Shown here: one piece after another, positions 1-7,747 of the stretch
How the letters are laid out: each line of letters opens with the position of its first letter
Numbering within the stretch: position 1 is the stretch's first letter
Assembly: GCA_017404585.1 (NCBI GenBank)
Contig: JAFRCB010000316.1
Location: 1-16,466 of the forward strand
Direction: 5' to 3'
DNA from: Lachnospiraceae bacterium
GTDB taxonomy: Bacteria; Bacillota; Clostridia; Lachnospirales; Lachnospiraceae
DNA: 16,466 nucleotides
Made by a program: the position numbers and the translations under genes
Notes under the pieces: model-generated
Told to the model about the DNA's origin: nothing
Databases searched by the model: none
Seen by the model: only the letters and a program-made list of their open reading frames with translations

Positions 1-473
1 CCCATCACAAGTACAATATCTGTTGTTTCTTCCGGAATGACAGGCTCCCATGGCTTTGGCACTTTGAATGGGAGGCATCTCGCGCCATCTGCCTCAATAA
101 GAGTGACATCCGCATATTTCTCGGCAAAGAGGCGATCACCGTCCGGAATCGCTGAGATTTTTATCCGCCGGTGGGGCTCCGTAGTCCGGGTACCCGCTTT
201 GTCGACTTTCACAGGAACTCCGGCGAACGCATATCCGTCCCTATTCAATTTTTCAATAATGTCCTTCACATTTGATACACATCCATCCTCAAGGAACATA
301 TGTGTCGTCGTAGAAACAAGGACTTTCCTGTATCTTGCGAGATAATAGTCTCTAATGGCATGTATCGCCGAAGTCTTTCCCCCTGCTCCGCAGAAAGCAA
401 TAACTTTTCGATCAGAGTTGAAACTTGTCTCAATTAGTTTTTCAATAGAGCATCTATTCATATCACCTGTCAT
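1..473 (-). CDS. yqeC: YqeC, selenium-dependent molybdenum hydroxylase accessory protein (partial, C-terminus off the left edge)
   Basis: YqeC-family proteins are nucleotide-binding accessory factors that travel with selenium-dependent molybdenum hydroxylases; the exact reaction is not established. About 157 residues are visible. A P-loop-like GAGGKT lies at residues 29-34, STTTHM at 54-59 and EADGAR at 127-132, followed by a segment ending in VIPEETTDIVLVMG. These are the family signatures and they occur in family order. It is the last visible gene of the ssnA-ygfK-hydA-yqeB-yqeC operon, 108 bases after yqeB. The start is uncertain: ATG at 473 has no clear ribosome binding site, while ATG at 461 follows AGGTGAT too closely. 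The first half of the gene is clearly more AT-rich than yqeB and ygfK. The family call is firm; the start is not. Confidence 0.88.
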   Translation of the reverse strand, partial: MTGDMNRCSIEKLIETSFNSDRKVIAFCGAGGKTSAIHAIRDYYLARYRKVLVSTTTHMFLEDGCVSNVKDIIEKLNRDGYAFAGVPVKVDKAGTRTTEPHRRIKISAIPDGDRLFAEKYADVTLIEADGARCLPFKVPKPWEPVIPEETTDIVLVM

Positions 474-581
474 TTGTTCTAAAACCCGGCTCTTTACAAA
501 GCGGCACACAGTAAAGAAGGCCGACAGACCTCTCCTCTTAAGATCGGTCTTCAGCCCTCCATAATCTTACGAACATCTTTA

Positions 582-1421
582 TTATTTCAGCATCCCCTTC
601 TCGTAAGCTACGACGAGCTGGAGCACACTGCCGCCGAGACAGCGAGCCTTATCGGAGACCTTGCTGCAGTTTTCGACTTCGTCGATTCGCGGATCGATGT
701 CAGCCATCTTGAGTCCTTCTGTGACCTCAAAATTGTCCGGAAGAATGCCGCGAATCACGCCCGGAATTGTTGCCGGGACCTTGACGCGGGTCTTTCCGGT
801 TCCGATCACAGCAATGATTTTTCCTTTCTCGACAATTTCACCGATTCCGCAGATGAGTTCAAGCGTTCCCGATGCAGGAGCATGAATGACGCGCTCCCTT
901 CCGTAACCTGCAATGTTGCCCGGAATCCCGGTATCTTCCTCGGCACTTCCCGTATATAAAATCCTTCCGAGATCGTGGCCCCGCATAGTTTCAATGACGC
1001 AGCGCACATCGACACCGGCCGTAAAGCCCGGTCCGAGCGCAATTGTCAGGGGCGCCATGTCTATTGTCGTTCCCAGGTTCTTTTTGGCAAGTATCGCGTC
1101 TATGAGAACATCCGGTTTCAGACGGGAAAGTGACTTGGCTTCCGGATCGATGAGAATCATCGGCCTGCCCGGCTGAGCCCTCCGCATTGCGTCATCAATA
1201 TTGCTTGTCAGCGTGCATGTCACACCCTCGACAGTTTTCGTGCCTTCGCCGTACCATCTGTCCCTCTCATAGATTGCGTCACAGAAAGCTACGTTGCGCC
1301 TGATTGCCGTAGGTCTGGCACACTCCAGAATGATCACGGGATAGCCGGCTTTGGAAAGCGCCAAAACTGTCCCCGTTGCAATATCTCCGCCGCCTCTTAC
1401 TACGATTGGTCTCATAATCAT
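582..1421 (-). CDS. yqeB: YqeB, selenium-dependent molybdenum hydroxylase maturation protein
   Basis: The protein has 279 residues. YqeB (EF2563 family) is a cytoplasmic factor thought to act on the molybdenum cofactor of selenium-dependent hydroxylases such as xanthine dehydrogenase or purine hydroxylase. The N-terminus carries the glycine-rich VVRGGGDIATG signature (residues 7-17), and a second conserved block, GPGFTAGVDVRCV, begins near residue 130. The length is normal for the family. The ATG overlaps the hydA stop by one base (TAATG), and GAAGGAAA just upstream serves as ribosome binding site, so the two are translationally coupled. A second ATG two codons in (MIMRP) is also possible. 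Its presence implies a selenium-dependent molybdenum hydroxylase elsewhere, since none is encoded here. Confidence 0.92.
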   Translation of the reverse strand: MIMRPIVVRGGGDIATGTVLALSKAGYPVIILECARPTAIRRNVAFCDAIYERDRWYGEGTKTVEGVTCTLTSNIDDAMRRAQPGRPMILIDPEAKSLSRLKPDVLIDAILAKKNLGTTIDMAPLTIALGPGFTAGVDVRCVIETMRGHDLGRILYTGSAEEDTGIPGNIAGYGRERVIHAPASGTLELICGIGEIVEKGKIIAVIGTGKTRVKVPATIPGVIRGILPDNFEVTEGLKMADIDPRIDEVENCSKVSDKARCLGGSVLQLVVAYEKGMLK

Positions 1422-2818
1422 TATTTTCCTTCCACATGTGTATAGTTTGGCACGCCTCTTTTTACAAATCTTCCGAGTCCTCTTCGGATAAGGCGTCCGT
1501 CATCCACACAGAGATTCCCGCGAAGGAAGACCTTCTCAACGCAGCCCCTGAGTTTCATTCCCTCATAGGGCGTGTTGTCACAGTTCGTGACCCAGTCAGC
1601 TGCGGTAATGATCTTCATCCTTGTCGGATCTATGACTGCGATATCGGCATCACTGCCGGGAAGCAGTGCCCCTTTTGTCGGATATACTCCGTACAGTTTT
1701 GCCTGATTCTCGGACAGCACGCGGCAGAGGCACTCCGGGGAAATTCTCCCTTTTCCGACACCCTCTGAGAACATCAGGTCGCCGCGGGTCTCAACTCCCG
1801 GGAGTCCTCCGGGAATTTTCGTGAAATCATCTATGCCTAGCTTCCTCTGCTCGAGCGTAAAATCGCAGTGGTCTGTGCAGACGGTATCTATTATACCACT
1901 TTTTATCGCATTCCAAAGCACTTCCTGATCATGTTTTGTTCGAAGCGGCGGCGCGCATATATATTTTGCACCCTCAAAATTCGGCAAATCATACAGGCTC
2001 TTATCAAGGAACAGGTACTGCGGGCATGTTTCCGAGTAGGCAGTTACCCCCTCCGCCCTCGCGCGGATGATCTCATTCAGGGCCTTTTCGTTCGTGGTGT
2101 GGACGACCATGACAGGCGCGTCGGCCTCTTTCGCGATGACCATGAGCCTGTGAACAGCCTCCGCTTCCATTGTGTCCGGACGTGAGCGTGGATGGGCGGA
2201 CGGTCCGAAGTTTCCGAGCTCCTTCTGCTCCTTGATAAGGGCATCGATGACAGGCGCATTCTCGCAGTGGCAGCCGGTGAAGGAGTGGACTTCCTTCAGC
2301 TTCTTCAGAACCTCGTAGATCTCGCCGTCATTAAGCATCATGGCCGGATAGGTCATGTAAATCTTGAAGGTCGTGATGCCCGCCTCCATCATGTCATCAA
2401 CTTCGTCCCGCACTTTTGGATTCCATTCGGAGATCGACATGTGATAGCTGTAGTCACAGGAATTCGGTCCGTTCTCATTGGCCATATCATGCCAGTTCTG
2501 AAGCCCCTCCTTCAGCGTCTCCCCATGGTACTGGGTTCCGAAGTCGATAACAAAAGTCGTTCCGCCTGCAATCGCCGCCGCTGTCCCGGTCTCAAAATTG
2601 TCGGATGTGACCGTGCCCGCGACATGAAGGTTAAAATGTGTGTGGGCGTCAATGAATCCGGGGAAGATATACTTGCCTGTGCAGTCGATCTCCTCTGCAT
2701 CCGGGTCGCTGATGTCCGTGTCCACCCTGACGATTTTCTCATCCTCGATCAGGAGATCTGCGATCCGTGTCCCTGAGCCTGAGACAATGATTCCGCCTTT
2801 TAAACATGTTTTTCCCAT
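1421..2818 (-). CDS. hydA: HydA/HyuA, hydantoinase/dihydropyrimidinase-family cyclic amidohydrolase
   Basis: The product has 465 residues from the chosen start. It is a metal-dependent hydrolase of the dihydropyrimidinase/D-hydantoinase family, which opens cyclic ureides to N-carbamoyl amino acids. All binuclear-metal ligands are visible: HTH at residues 59-61, the lysine expected to be carbamylated at K152 (FKIYMTY), H184, H240 and D316 (CTDHCD). ATG 2818 is chosen because AGAGGA sits at good spacing before it and the protein then begins like its relatives (MGKTCLKGGI). An in-frame ATG at 2890 would add 24 residues including a hairpin-encoded stretch and is unlikely. E. coli HyuA (about 460 residues) lies in the equivalent cluster. 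In the urate scheme it would open a reduced purine-derived ring (inference). Confidence 0.92.
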   Translation of the reverse strand: MGKTCLKGGIIVSGSGTRIADLLIEDEKIVRVDTDISDPDAEEIDCTGKYIFPGFIDAHTHFNLHVAGTVTSDNFETGTAAAIAGGTTFVIDFGTQYHGETLKEGLQNWHDMANENGPNSCDYSYHMSISEWNPKVRDEVDDMMEAGITTFKIYMTYPAMMLNDGEIYEVLKKLKEVHSFTGCHCENAPVIDALIKEQKELGNFGPSAHPRSRPDTMEAEAVHRLMVIAKEADAPVMVVHTTNEKALNEIIRARAEGVTAYSETCPQYLFLDKSLYDLPNFEGAKYICAPPLRTKHDQEVLWNAIKSGIIDTVCTDHCDFTLEQRKLGIDDFTKIPGGLPGVETRGDLMFSEGVGKGRISPECLCRVLSENQAKLYGVYPTKGALLPGSDADIAVIDPTRMKIITAADWVTNCDNTPYEGMKLRGCVEKVFLRGNLCVDDGRLIRRGLGRFVKRGVPNYTHVEGK

Positions 2819-2886
2819 TGCTGTTCCTCTTTTCTGCCTGCATTCAGACAGCAGGTGGATCCGCATCCACCTGCCGCCGTTTTCAT
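2800..2886 (-). CDS. Possible 28-residue leader ORF overlapping the hydA start
   Basis: An ATG at 2886 follows AAAGGTG with a six-base spacer. It opens a 28-codon frame that ends at TAA (2800-2802), overlapping the first 19 bases of hydA in a different frame. The predicted peptide is Cys/Gly-rich near its start (GGCGSTCC) and ends in EKHV. It spans a perfect 10-bp hairpin. It resembles no family I know. It could be a coupling leader peptide or a chance frame; the good ribosome binding site is the only positive evidence. Confidence 0.25.
   Translation of the reverse strand: MKTAAGGCGSTCCLNAGRKEEQQWEKHV
2851..2874 (-). promoter_or_regulatory. Perfect 10-bp hairpin between ygfK and hydA
   Basis: The arm GCAGGTGGAT at 2851-2860 is exactly complementary to 2865-2874, with a four-base loop. 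On the transcribed strand it lies between the ygfK stop and the hydA ribosome binding site, with its 3' arm 32 bases before the hydA ATG. No U-tract follows, so it is unlikely to be an intrinsic terminator. It more likely affects mRNA processing or stability, or controls hydA translation. Confidence 0.5.
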
Positions 2887-2967
2887 TCATATCACCTTTA
2901 CTCAGTCACCTGCGAGGAGGAAATTCCACCCGGCGTGGCTGTTGTCATATCCTGTCAGGAAACCTGA

Positions 2968-5964
2968 TCACTTTCTCAGCAGCATATACCAATGTCCGTA
3001 CATGACCGCATTCATAAGCTCCACGATTCCACCCGGAACGCTGCCCGGATTGTCTGCTGTGATGACGCTCTCTGTTCCCAGGAAGCGGACTTTATACTTC
3101 TTCTTTGTGATGTCGAGCACAACAAATCCGTCGTTGGTGGAATCGGCCATGTCGGCTTCATTTGCAAAGAGTGTAAATTTCTCCTTATACGGCTTGCTCG
3201 CGTACGGACAGAATGTCGCGCAGTTTCCGCACTCGTTGCACATATAATCGACGTGAACGATCTGCGGGATATCCCATCCTGGGACCTTGACTTCGATGTT
3301 AGCTCTGTTGGGGCATACGTCGAAGCAGTTCTCACAGATTACGTTGCAGTGCATGCAGCGCGCGTTGTCATTCATCTTGTCACAGGCCTCAGCCAGAATT
3401 CCCTTCTTCGCGTAAAGTGCTTCTGCGCAAATGTCAGCTTCTGCCTCGCGCCTCTCTCCCTCAGCTTTGCCGAGAATCGCGTCTGCTGCCTTTCGAGCAT
3501 TGGCCTCCGCCTTGACGATGATCGAAGGACCGTAGAGACCGTCACCGACGATGTATACGCCGGGTACCGAGGACTGAAGATTATCATCGACGAGCGGGCG
3601 GCCCTTGGCGTCGGTGTTGATGGCATTTGCATCATACCAGTTCTTATCGCATCTCTCGCCAACCGCAATGATAACTGTATCTGCCGGAATCTCCACTCTC
3701 TCGTCCGTCTCGGTAACGGAAGCGCGGCCGCTCTCATCCATGCTGCCTAGCTGCATGACCGCGCAGGTCAGCATTCCGTCTTTATAAGAGATCGGATTCG
3801 TGAGTTCTCTGAACTCCACACCGTCCTCTACCGCTTCAAGGAGTTCCTCCTCATCTGCGGGCATATAGCGCTTCGTACGTCTGTAAACAAGCGATACCTT
3901 TTCGACGCCGCTGTTCTTAAGTGCGGCTCTGGCTGTATCCATAGCCGTATTTCCGCCGCCGACAACGACAACGTTCTTTCCGATATCGACATTTCCGTCT
4001 GTCGCGTTGAATTCAGCGAGGAACGCAAGCGCATTCTTCGGCGTGATTCCGTCGATCTTCATGCGGCCTTCACCCGGAGCGCCGATCGCAACAATAATTG
4101 TCTCAAATCCGAGATCCTTGACCTCCTGCACAGTGACTGCGCGGCCCGTTTCGAACTTGACGCCGAGATTTCTCAGAAGGTCGATATCTTTCTCGATCTC
4201 CGCCTCAGCTATTCTGAAATTCGGGATCACATAGCGCGGCACGCCGCCGAGCTTCTCGTTCTTCTCGAATATGGTAACATCCGCGCCTTCCCTTGCAAGG
4301 AAATATGCTGTCGCCATACCTGCCGGACCGCCGCCGATCACAGCGGCCTTGATTCCGCACGGTTCCTTAGCCTTCAGCTCAGAAAGCGCCTTGTCGATTC
4401 CCGCGCGGGCGATCGTCAGCTTGGTATTGCGGATATTCACCTGGGTCTCATAGAAGTTTCTTGTACATGCATTCTGGCACGGGTGCGCGCAGAGGTTTCC
4501 TGTCATGAACGGCAGCGCGTTCGTGTCGAGCACGACCTTCATCGCGGCATCGAAATCGCCCTTCTCCGCGTATGCCATGTAGGAAGATACGTCCTGATGG
4601 ATCGGGCAGTGAGCGGTACACGGTGCAAAGAAGCAGTTGAGCAGCGGGACCTTCTCATCCGTCTTTCTGTTCGGAAGCGGCTTTGCCGGCTTCACATGAT
4701 GAACGTCAGTCAATGCCGACTCGGCCAGCGCATTCAGCTTCTCAACATCGATTCCTGCAAATGGCCGCACGACCCCCGAAAGCTTCTCCGCCATCTGCGT
4801 AAATCTCTGATAGCCGCCGGTCTTCAAAAGTGTTGTAGCTACAGTTACCGGCCAGATGCCTGTCTCGACGATCTTGTCGATATTGAAGTAATCCGCGCCG
4901 CCGGAGTAGGAAATGCGCAGCTTGCCCTCGAGGTCTCTGGACAGCTTTGCTGCCAAGTTGATAGAAAGAGCGTACAGGGAGCGGCCTGACATGTACATTT
5001 CATTGCTCGGCAGCTCGCCGCGGGTGACGTCGACCGGGAATGTGTTCGTGATCTTGACGCCGAAGGCAAGTCCCTTTTCATCGCACAGAGCCATAAGTCT
5101 CTTCAGCATCGGGATCGCATCGACATACTGCAGGTCGTCGTCGAAGTGGAACCTGCCGAATACCAGGTAGTCATATCCCATGGCGTCCATGGTGCTTCTT
5201 GCAAATTCATACCCGAGCAGGGTCGGATTGCATTTGATAAATGTGTTGAGGCCTTTCTCGTTGATGAGGTAGGTAGCGATGGCCTCGATCTCATGCGGCG
5301 GACATCCGTGAAGAGTGGAGATTGTCGCGTCGTTCACGATGTCAGAGCGGATCGCGTCGAGATCAGCCTCCGTGAAGTTCTTGAAATCACCGAGATTGTC
5401 GCGCAGGACGGAGATTGCGTGCTTGAATTCCTCCGTATCCTTTGCCTCCATCATTTTGTTGATGAAGGTGTCGATCTTGGGAGTCTTAATGCCGGCCAGG
5501 TCATAACCGACGGATATATTGAACTGGAAGCCGTCCTGGCTGCCGAGACCATACTCCTTGGCAATAAAGTTCAGCATGACCCAGGCGTTGATGTACTCGT
5601 GCTGAGCTTCCGGCACCGTGAGTTCTGTGGACCATTCGCAGTTGTAGCCCTCATCATCGGCCTTGATGCAGGGCTTATTCACACAGGCGGCAAGTTCACG
5701 GCCATCCATCTTCTGGACGGTCTTCAGTTCGAAGAATCGTGCTCCGGCATAATAGGATGCAACGATGGTCTGCGACAGCTGGGAGTTCGGGCCGGCTGCC
5801 GGACCGATGACGGTCTCAAGCGGACGTCCGAAGATTTCCTGCGTGTCAGCCGGGTTCGCTGTGAAAGGACGGCGCACACCGAACACACTGCCATGTGCAT
5901 CATGCTCACTTCTTACCCAGTAAAGAAGCTGTTCAAATGACATACATTTCATAATATCACTCAT
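2968..5964 (-). CDS. ygfK: YgfK, FAD/FMN/iron-sulfur oxidoreductase (labelled 'putative selenate reductase subunit')
   Basis: This 998-residue protein is close to the usual length of about 1030. Domains in order: residues 1-430 are a dihydroorotate/dihydropyrimidine-dehydrogenase-like barrel (IGPAAGPN and FELKTVQ near 53-85, HGCPP with C221, IKCNPTLLG with K244, SGGADYF near 354). Residues 444-500 form a GltD-type iron-sulfur region (C444, C449, C453, C492, C496, C500). Residues 540-830 are FAD and NAD(P)H domains with GGGPAG (544-549) and GGGNTA (669-674). Near the C-terminus are two 4Fe-4S motifs (C870/C873, C877, C880, C884; C909, C912, C915, C919). These are the parts of dihydropyrimidine dehydrogenase in a different order. 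That favours cytoplasmic NAD(P)H-driven reduction of a purine-type ring over selenate reduction (inference). ATG 5964 follows AGAGGTGA. It lies downstream of ssnA in the operon. Confidence 0.93.
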   Translation of the reverse strand: MSDIMKCMSFEQLLYWVRSEHDAHGSVFGVRRPFTANPADTQEIFGRPLETVIGPAAGPNSQLSQTIVASYYAGARFFELKTVQKMDGRELAACVNKPCIKADDEGYNCEWSTELTVPEAQHEYINAWVMLNFIAKEYGLGSQDGFQFNISVGYDLAGIKTPKIDTFINKMMEAKDTEEFKHAISVLRDNLGDFKNFTEADLDAIRSDIVNDATISTLHGCPPHEIEAIATYLINEKGLNTFIKCNPTLLGYEFARSTMDAMGYDYLVFGRFHFDDDLQYVDAIPMLKRLMALCDEKGLAFGVKITNTFPVDVTRGELPSNEMYMSGRSLYALSINLAAKLSRDLEGKLRISYSGGADYFNIDKIVETGIWPVTVATTLLKTGGYQRFTQMAEKLSGVVRPFAGIDVEKLNALAESALTDVHHVKPAKPLPNRKTDEKVPLLNCFFAPCTAHCPIHQDVSSYMAYAEKGDFDAAMKVVLDTNALPFMTGNLCAHPCQNACTRNFYETQVNIRNTKLTIARAGIDKALSELKAKEPCGIKAAVIGGGPAGMATAYFLAREGADVTIFEKNEKLGGVPRYVIPNFRIAEAEIEKDIDLLRNLGVKFETGRAVTVQEVKDLGFETIIVAIGAPGEGRMKIDGITPKNALAFLAEFNATDGNVDIGKNVVVVGGGNTAMDTARAALKNSGVEKVSLVYRRTKRYMPADEEELLEAVEDGVEFRELTNPISYKDGMLTCAVMQLGSMDESGRASVTETDERVEIPADTVIIAVGERCDKNWYDANAINTDAKGRPLVDDNLQSSVPGVYIVGDGLYGPSIIVKAEANARKAADAILGKAEGERREAEADICAEALYAKKGILAEACDKMNDNARCMHCNVICENCFDVCPNRANIEVKVPGWDIPQIVHVDYMCNECGNCATFCPYASKPYKEKFTLFANEADMADSTNDGFVVLDITKKKYKVRFLGTESVITADNPGSVPGGIVELMNAVMYGHWYMLLRK

Positions 5965-6041
5965 AGTTTGTCACCTCTTCTTTTGTTTATCTCTACCTTA
6001 TTTTTTTAGTCTCTGACTATTATTCTCTATCCTGTTTCCTC

Positions 6042-6057
6042 TGACTTTTTCAAGTCA
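6042..6057 (-). promoter_or_regulatory. Hairpin with GAAA tetraloop between ssnA and ygfK
   Basis: On the transcribed strand, TGACTT-GAAA-AAGTCA forms a perfect 6-bp stem closed by a GNRA-type loop, in the 125-base spacer between ssnA and ygfK. A second small dyad (TAGTC-AGA-GACTA) lies at 6008-6020. Neither is followed by a U-tract. They may be mRNA stability or processing elements. Confidence 0.35.
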
Positions 6058-6089
6058 TCCCTGCAGCCTGTTTTAATATTTTTAAATTA

Positions 6090-7418
6090 TCAGTTAATAC
6101 TGAAATGAAGCTTATCGGCCTCAGCGCGGCACTCAGCGTAGATCTTCTCCTCGTCACAGGTCTTAAGTTCGAAGTTCTGCATGAGGATCTTGCCGTTGCA
6201 GATCGTCGTCTCGCAGTCATGTCCCATCATACCGAAGAGGATATGGCCATTAAGATTATCAGCCCCGAGACGTGTCGGCGGAGTATACTTCATGACGATG
6301 ACGTCAGCCGCAGCACCCTCTTTCAGCACGCCGAGCTCGCTCTTGAAGTAACGGTTGGCCATCTTCGGATTGTTATAGAACAGCATTTGCGGAATCTCAC
6401 CCCACGCTGCGTTGGGATCGCAGAGGCTGTGCTTGTGGAGAACATTTGCAACCTTAAAGGACTCGATCATGTCGTGCGTATATCCGTCGGTTCCGAGACC
6501 CGTCAGTATGCCGTGATGCACCTGCTCCATGGTCGGCGGGCATCCGCATGCGTTGCCCATGTTCGATTCGGGATTGTGGACGATCATTGTATCGGTGTCT
6601 TTTATGAGCTGCATCTCGTGCTCATTGACATAGATGCAGTGGCCGAGCAGAGTCTTCGGACCGAGGATGTCATGATCATAGAGACGGTCGATGATCCGCT
6701 TGCCATATTTCTTCAGACAGTCGTGAAGGTCCTCGATGCCCTCAGCGACGTGAATGTGATAGCCGATGCCGTCCGGCTTCACGGAGGCAGCGTAATCAAA
6801 TGTCTGATCGGAAATCGTGAACTGCGCATGCATTCCCATCATGCCGGCGATCATGTCTGAATCATCCGCCAGCGCGTATTTTGCCCAGGCCGCGTTCTCG
6901 TCCACAGACTCTTTCGCCTTGTCCATTCCGTCTCTGTCGGAGATTTCATAGCAGAGGCAGGTGCGGATGCCGAGGTCTTTTGCCGCCTCACCGATCTTGA
7001 AAAGGGAGTCACGGATGTGACCGAAACTTGCGTGGTGGTCGAATACGGTGGTGACGCCGCATTTGATGGACTGAATATATGTGTCGTAAGCGCTGTATTT
7101 TGTCTGCTCCAGTGTCAGATGGCGGTCGATGGTCCACCACTGACCGTCAAGTATATCGAGGAAGCCTTTCGGATTATAGCCCTTGATGGAGAAACCTCTC
7201 GCCATGGCGCTGTAGATATGCTCATGCATGTTGATGAATGCCGGCATGATGACACCGCCGTGGGCATCAACGAATTCAGCCTCCGGATACGCGGCTTTCA
7301 TGTCCGCAAGTGTTCCGATCGCTTTAATTTTTGTCCCTTCTATGACGACGGCGCCGTCACGAATTTCAGGACACTCATTGTCTCTTGTAAATACGATTCC
7401 ATTTCCTACCAGATACAT
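6090..7418 (-). CDS. ssnA: SsnA, amidohydrolase/aminohydrolase of the purine-catabolism cluster
   Basis: The product has 442 residues from ATG 7418, matching E. coli SsnA. It belongs to the cytosine-deaminase/chlorohydrolase branch of the amidohydrolase superfamily, hydrolases of ring C-N bonds. Metal and catalytic residues visible are H65 and H67 (NMHEH), H221 and H223 (YHIHVAEG), H260 (LLGH) and D311 (LGTDGYTHD). SsnA-specific stretches include VHNPESNMGNACG (280-292). The start is chosen because AAGGACG precedes it; the longer in-frame reading from 7460 adds 14 residues without support. It is the first gene of the operon that continues into ygfK, hydA, yqeB and yqeC. In the anaerobic urate scheme it would act on the YgfK product; that order is inferred from published work on the E. 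coli-type cluster. Confidence 0.93.
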   Translation of the reverse strand: MYLVGNGIVFTRDNECPEIRDGAVVIEGTKIKAIGTLADMKAAYPEAEFVDAHGGVIMPAFINMHEHIYSAMARGFSIKGYNPKGFLDILDGQWWTIDRHLTLEQTKYSAYDTYIQSIKCGVTTVFDHHASFGHIRDSLFKIGEAAKDLGIRTCLCYEISDRDGMDKAKESVDENAAWAKYALADDSDMIAGMMGMHAQFTISDQTFDYAASVKPDGIGYHIHVAEGIEDLHDCLKKYGKRIIDRLYDHDILGPKTLLGHCIYVNEHEMQLIKDTDTMIVHNPESNMGNACGCPPTMEQVHHGILTGLGTDGYTHDMIESFKVANVLHKHSLCDPNAAWGEIPQMLFYNNPKMANRYFKSELGVLKEGAAADVIVMKYTPPTRLGADNLNGHILFGMMGHDCETTICNGKILMQNFELKTCDEEKIYAECRAEADKLHFSIN

Positions 7419-7545
7419 AATCACGTCCTTTCTCCGGGCTCCAGTCTGCCCGGCCGGCATTGGCCGCTCGCTTGTTCACCTGTCTGATTTCGTCGCAAAT
7501 TACAGTAGTTTTTTACAAAAATACCGATGACTTATGATTAAATTT

Positions 7546-7570
7546 CATCAATTATACTATATCACATCAA
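7546..7570 (-). promoter_or_regulatory. Candidate ssnA operon promoter -10 with flanking direct repeats
   Basis: A perfect TATAAT is read on the minus strand at 7551-7556. TTGATG occurs on both sides of it at a 19-base interval. A consensus -35 is missing. This is the best promoter candidate for ssnA-ygfK-hydA-yqeB-yqeC, but it rests on sequence similarity only. Confidence 0.35.
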
Positions 7571-7642
7571 ATCTTTTATGTCATCATAGAAACTTGTTTA
7601 CATATTTGATTAGAGCTGCATCCGCCTTAAAACCGATGATAA

Positions 7643-7695
7643 ACCAAAAAATAAAAGCAGCCATCTACCAATTAAATCAGGTAAATAGCTGCCTA
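7643..7695 (-). terminator. Rho-independent terminator after the serC-DUF1015 unit
   Basis: Arms 7680-7692 and 7657-7669 pair over 13 bp on the minus-strand transcript, with two G-U pairs and a 10-base loop. A U-rich tract (TTTTATTTTTT) follows. On the plus strand the G-U pairs become C-A mismatches and there is no T-tract, so it works for minus-strand transcription only. It lies about 55 bases beyond the DUF1015 stop and separates that unit from the ssnA operon. Confidence 0.85.
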
Positions 7696-7747
7696 TTGAA
7701 ATTAAAACAGATTAGATTAATAAGTTGTTAACTGAAATTCTAAACAA

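Larger units (their letters stand above)
7419..7747. other. AT-rich spacer between DUF1015 gene and ssnA; promoter and terminator region
   Basis: No gene is supported in this stretch of about 330 bases. It holds the terminator of the serC-DUF1015 unit (7643-7695) and probably the promoter of the ssnA operon. A TATAAT lies on the minus strand at 7551-7556, flanked by two CATCAA copies on the plus strand (7546-7551 and 7565-7570), exactly 19 bases apart. No good -35 stands 16-18 bases upstream of that TATAAT, which would fit an activator-dependent promoter. The TATAAT-to-ssnA distance gives a leader of about 125 bases. Confidence 0.5.

Noticed and set aside
516..552. Hairpin between yqeB and yqeC as a terminator
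   Set aside because: The stem has a mismatch on the transcribed strand, the loop is large and no U-tract follows; yqeC is probably co-transcribed.
2968..5964. Selenate reductase function for YgfK
   Set aside because: No molybdopterin-binding module is present; the module set is that of a flavin/Fe-S pyrimidine-type reductase, and the context is purine catabolism.
7643..7700. Bidirectional terminator
   Set aside because: On the plus strand the stem has two C-A mismatches and no T-tract follows, and no plus-strand gene precedes it.
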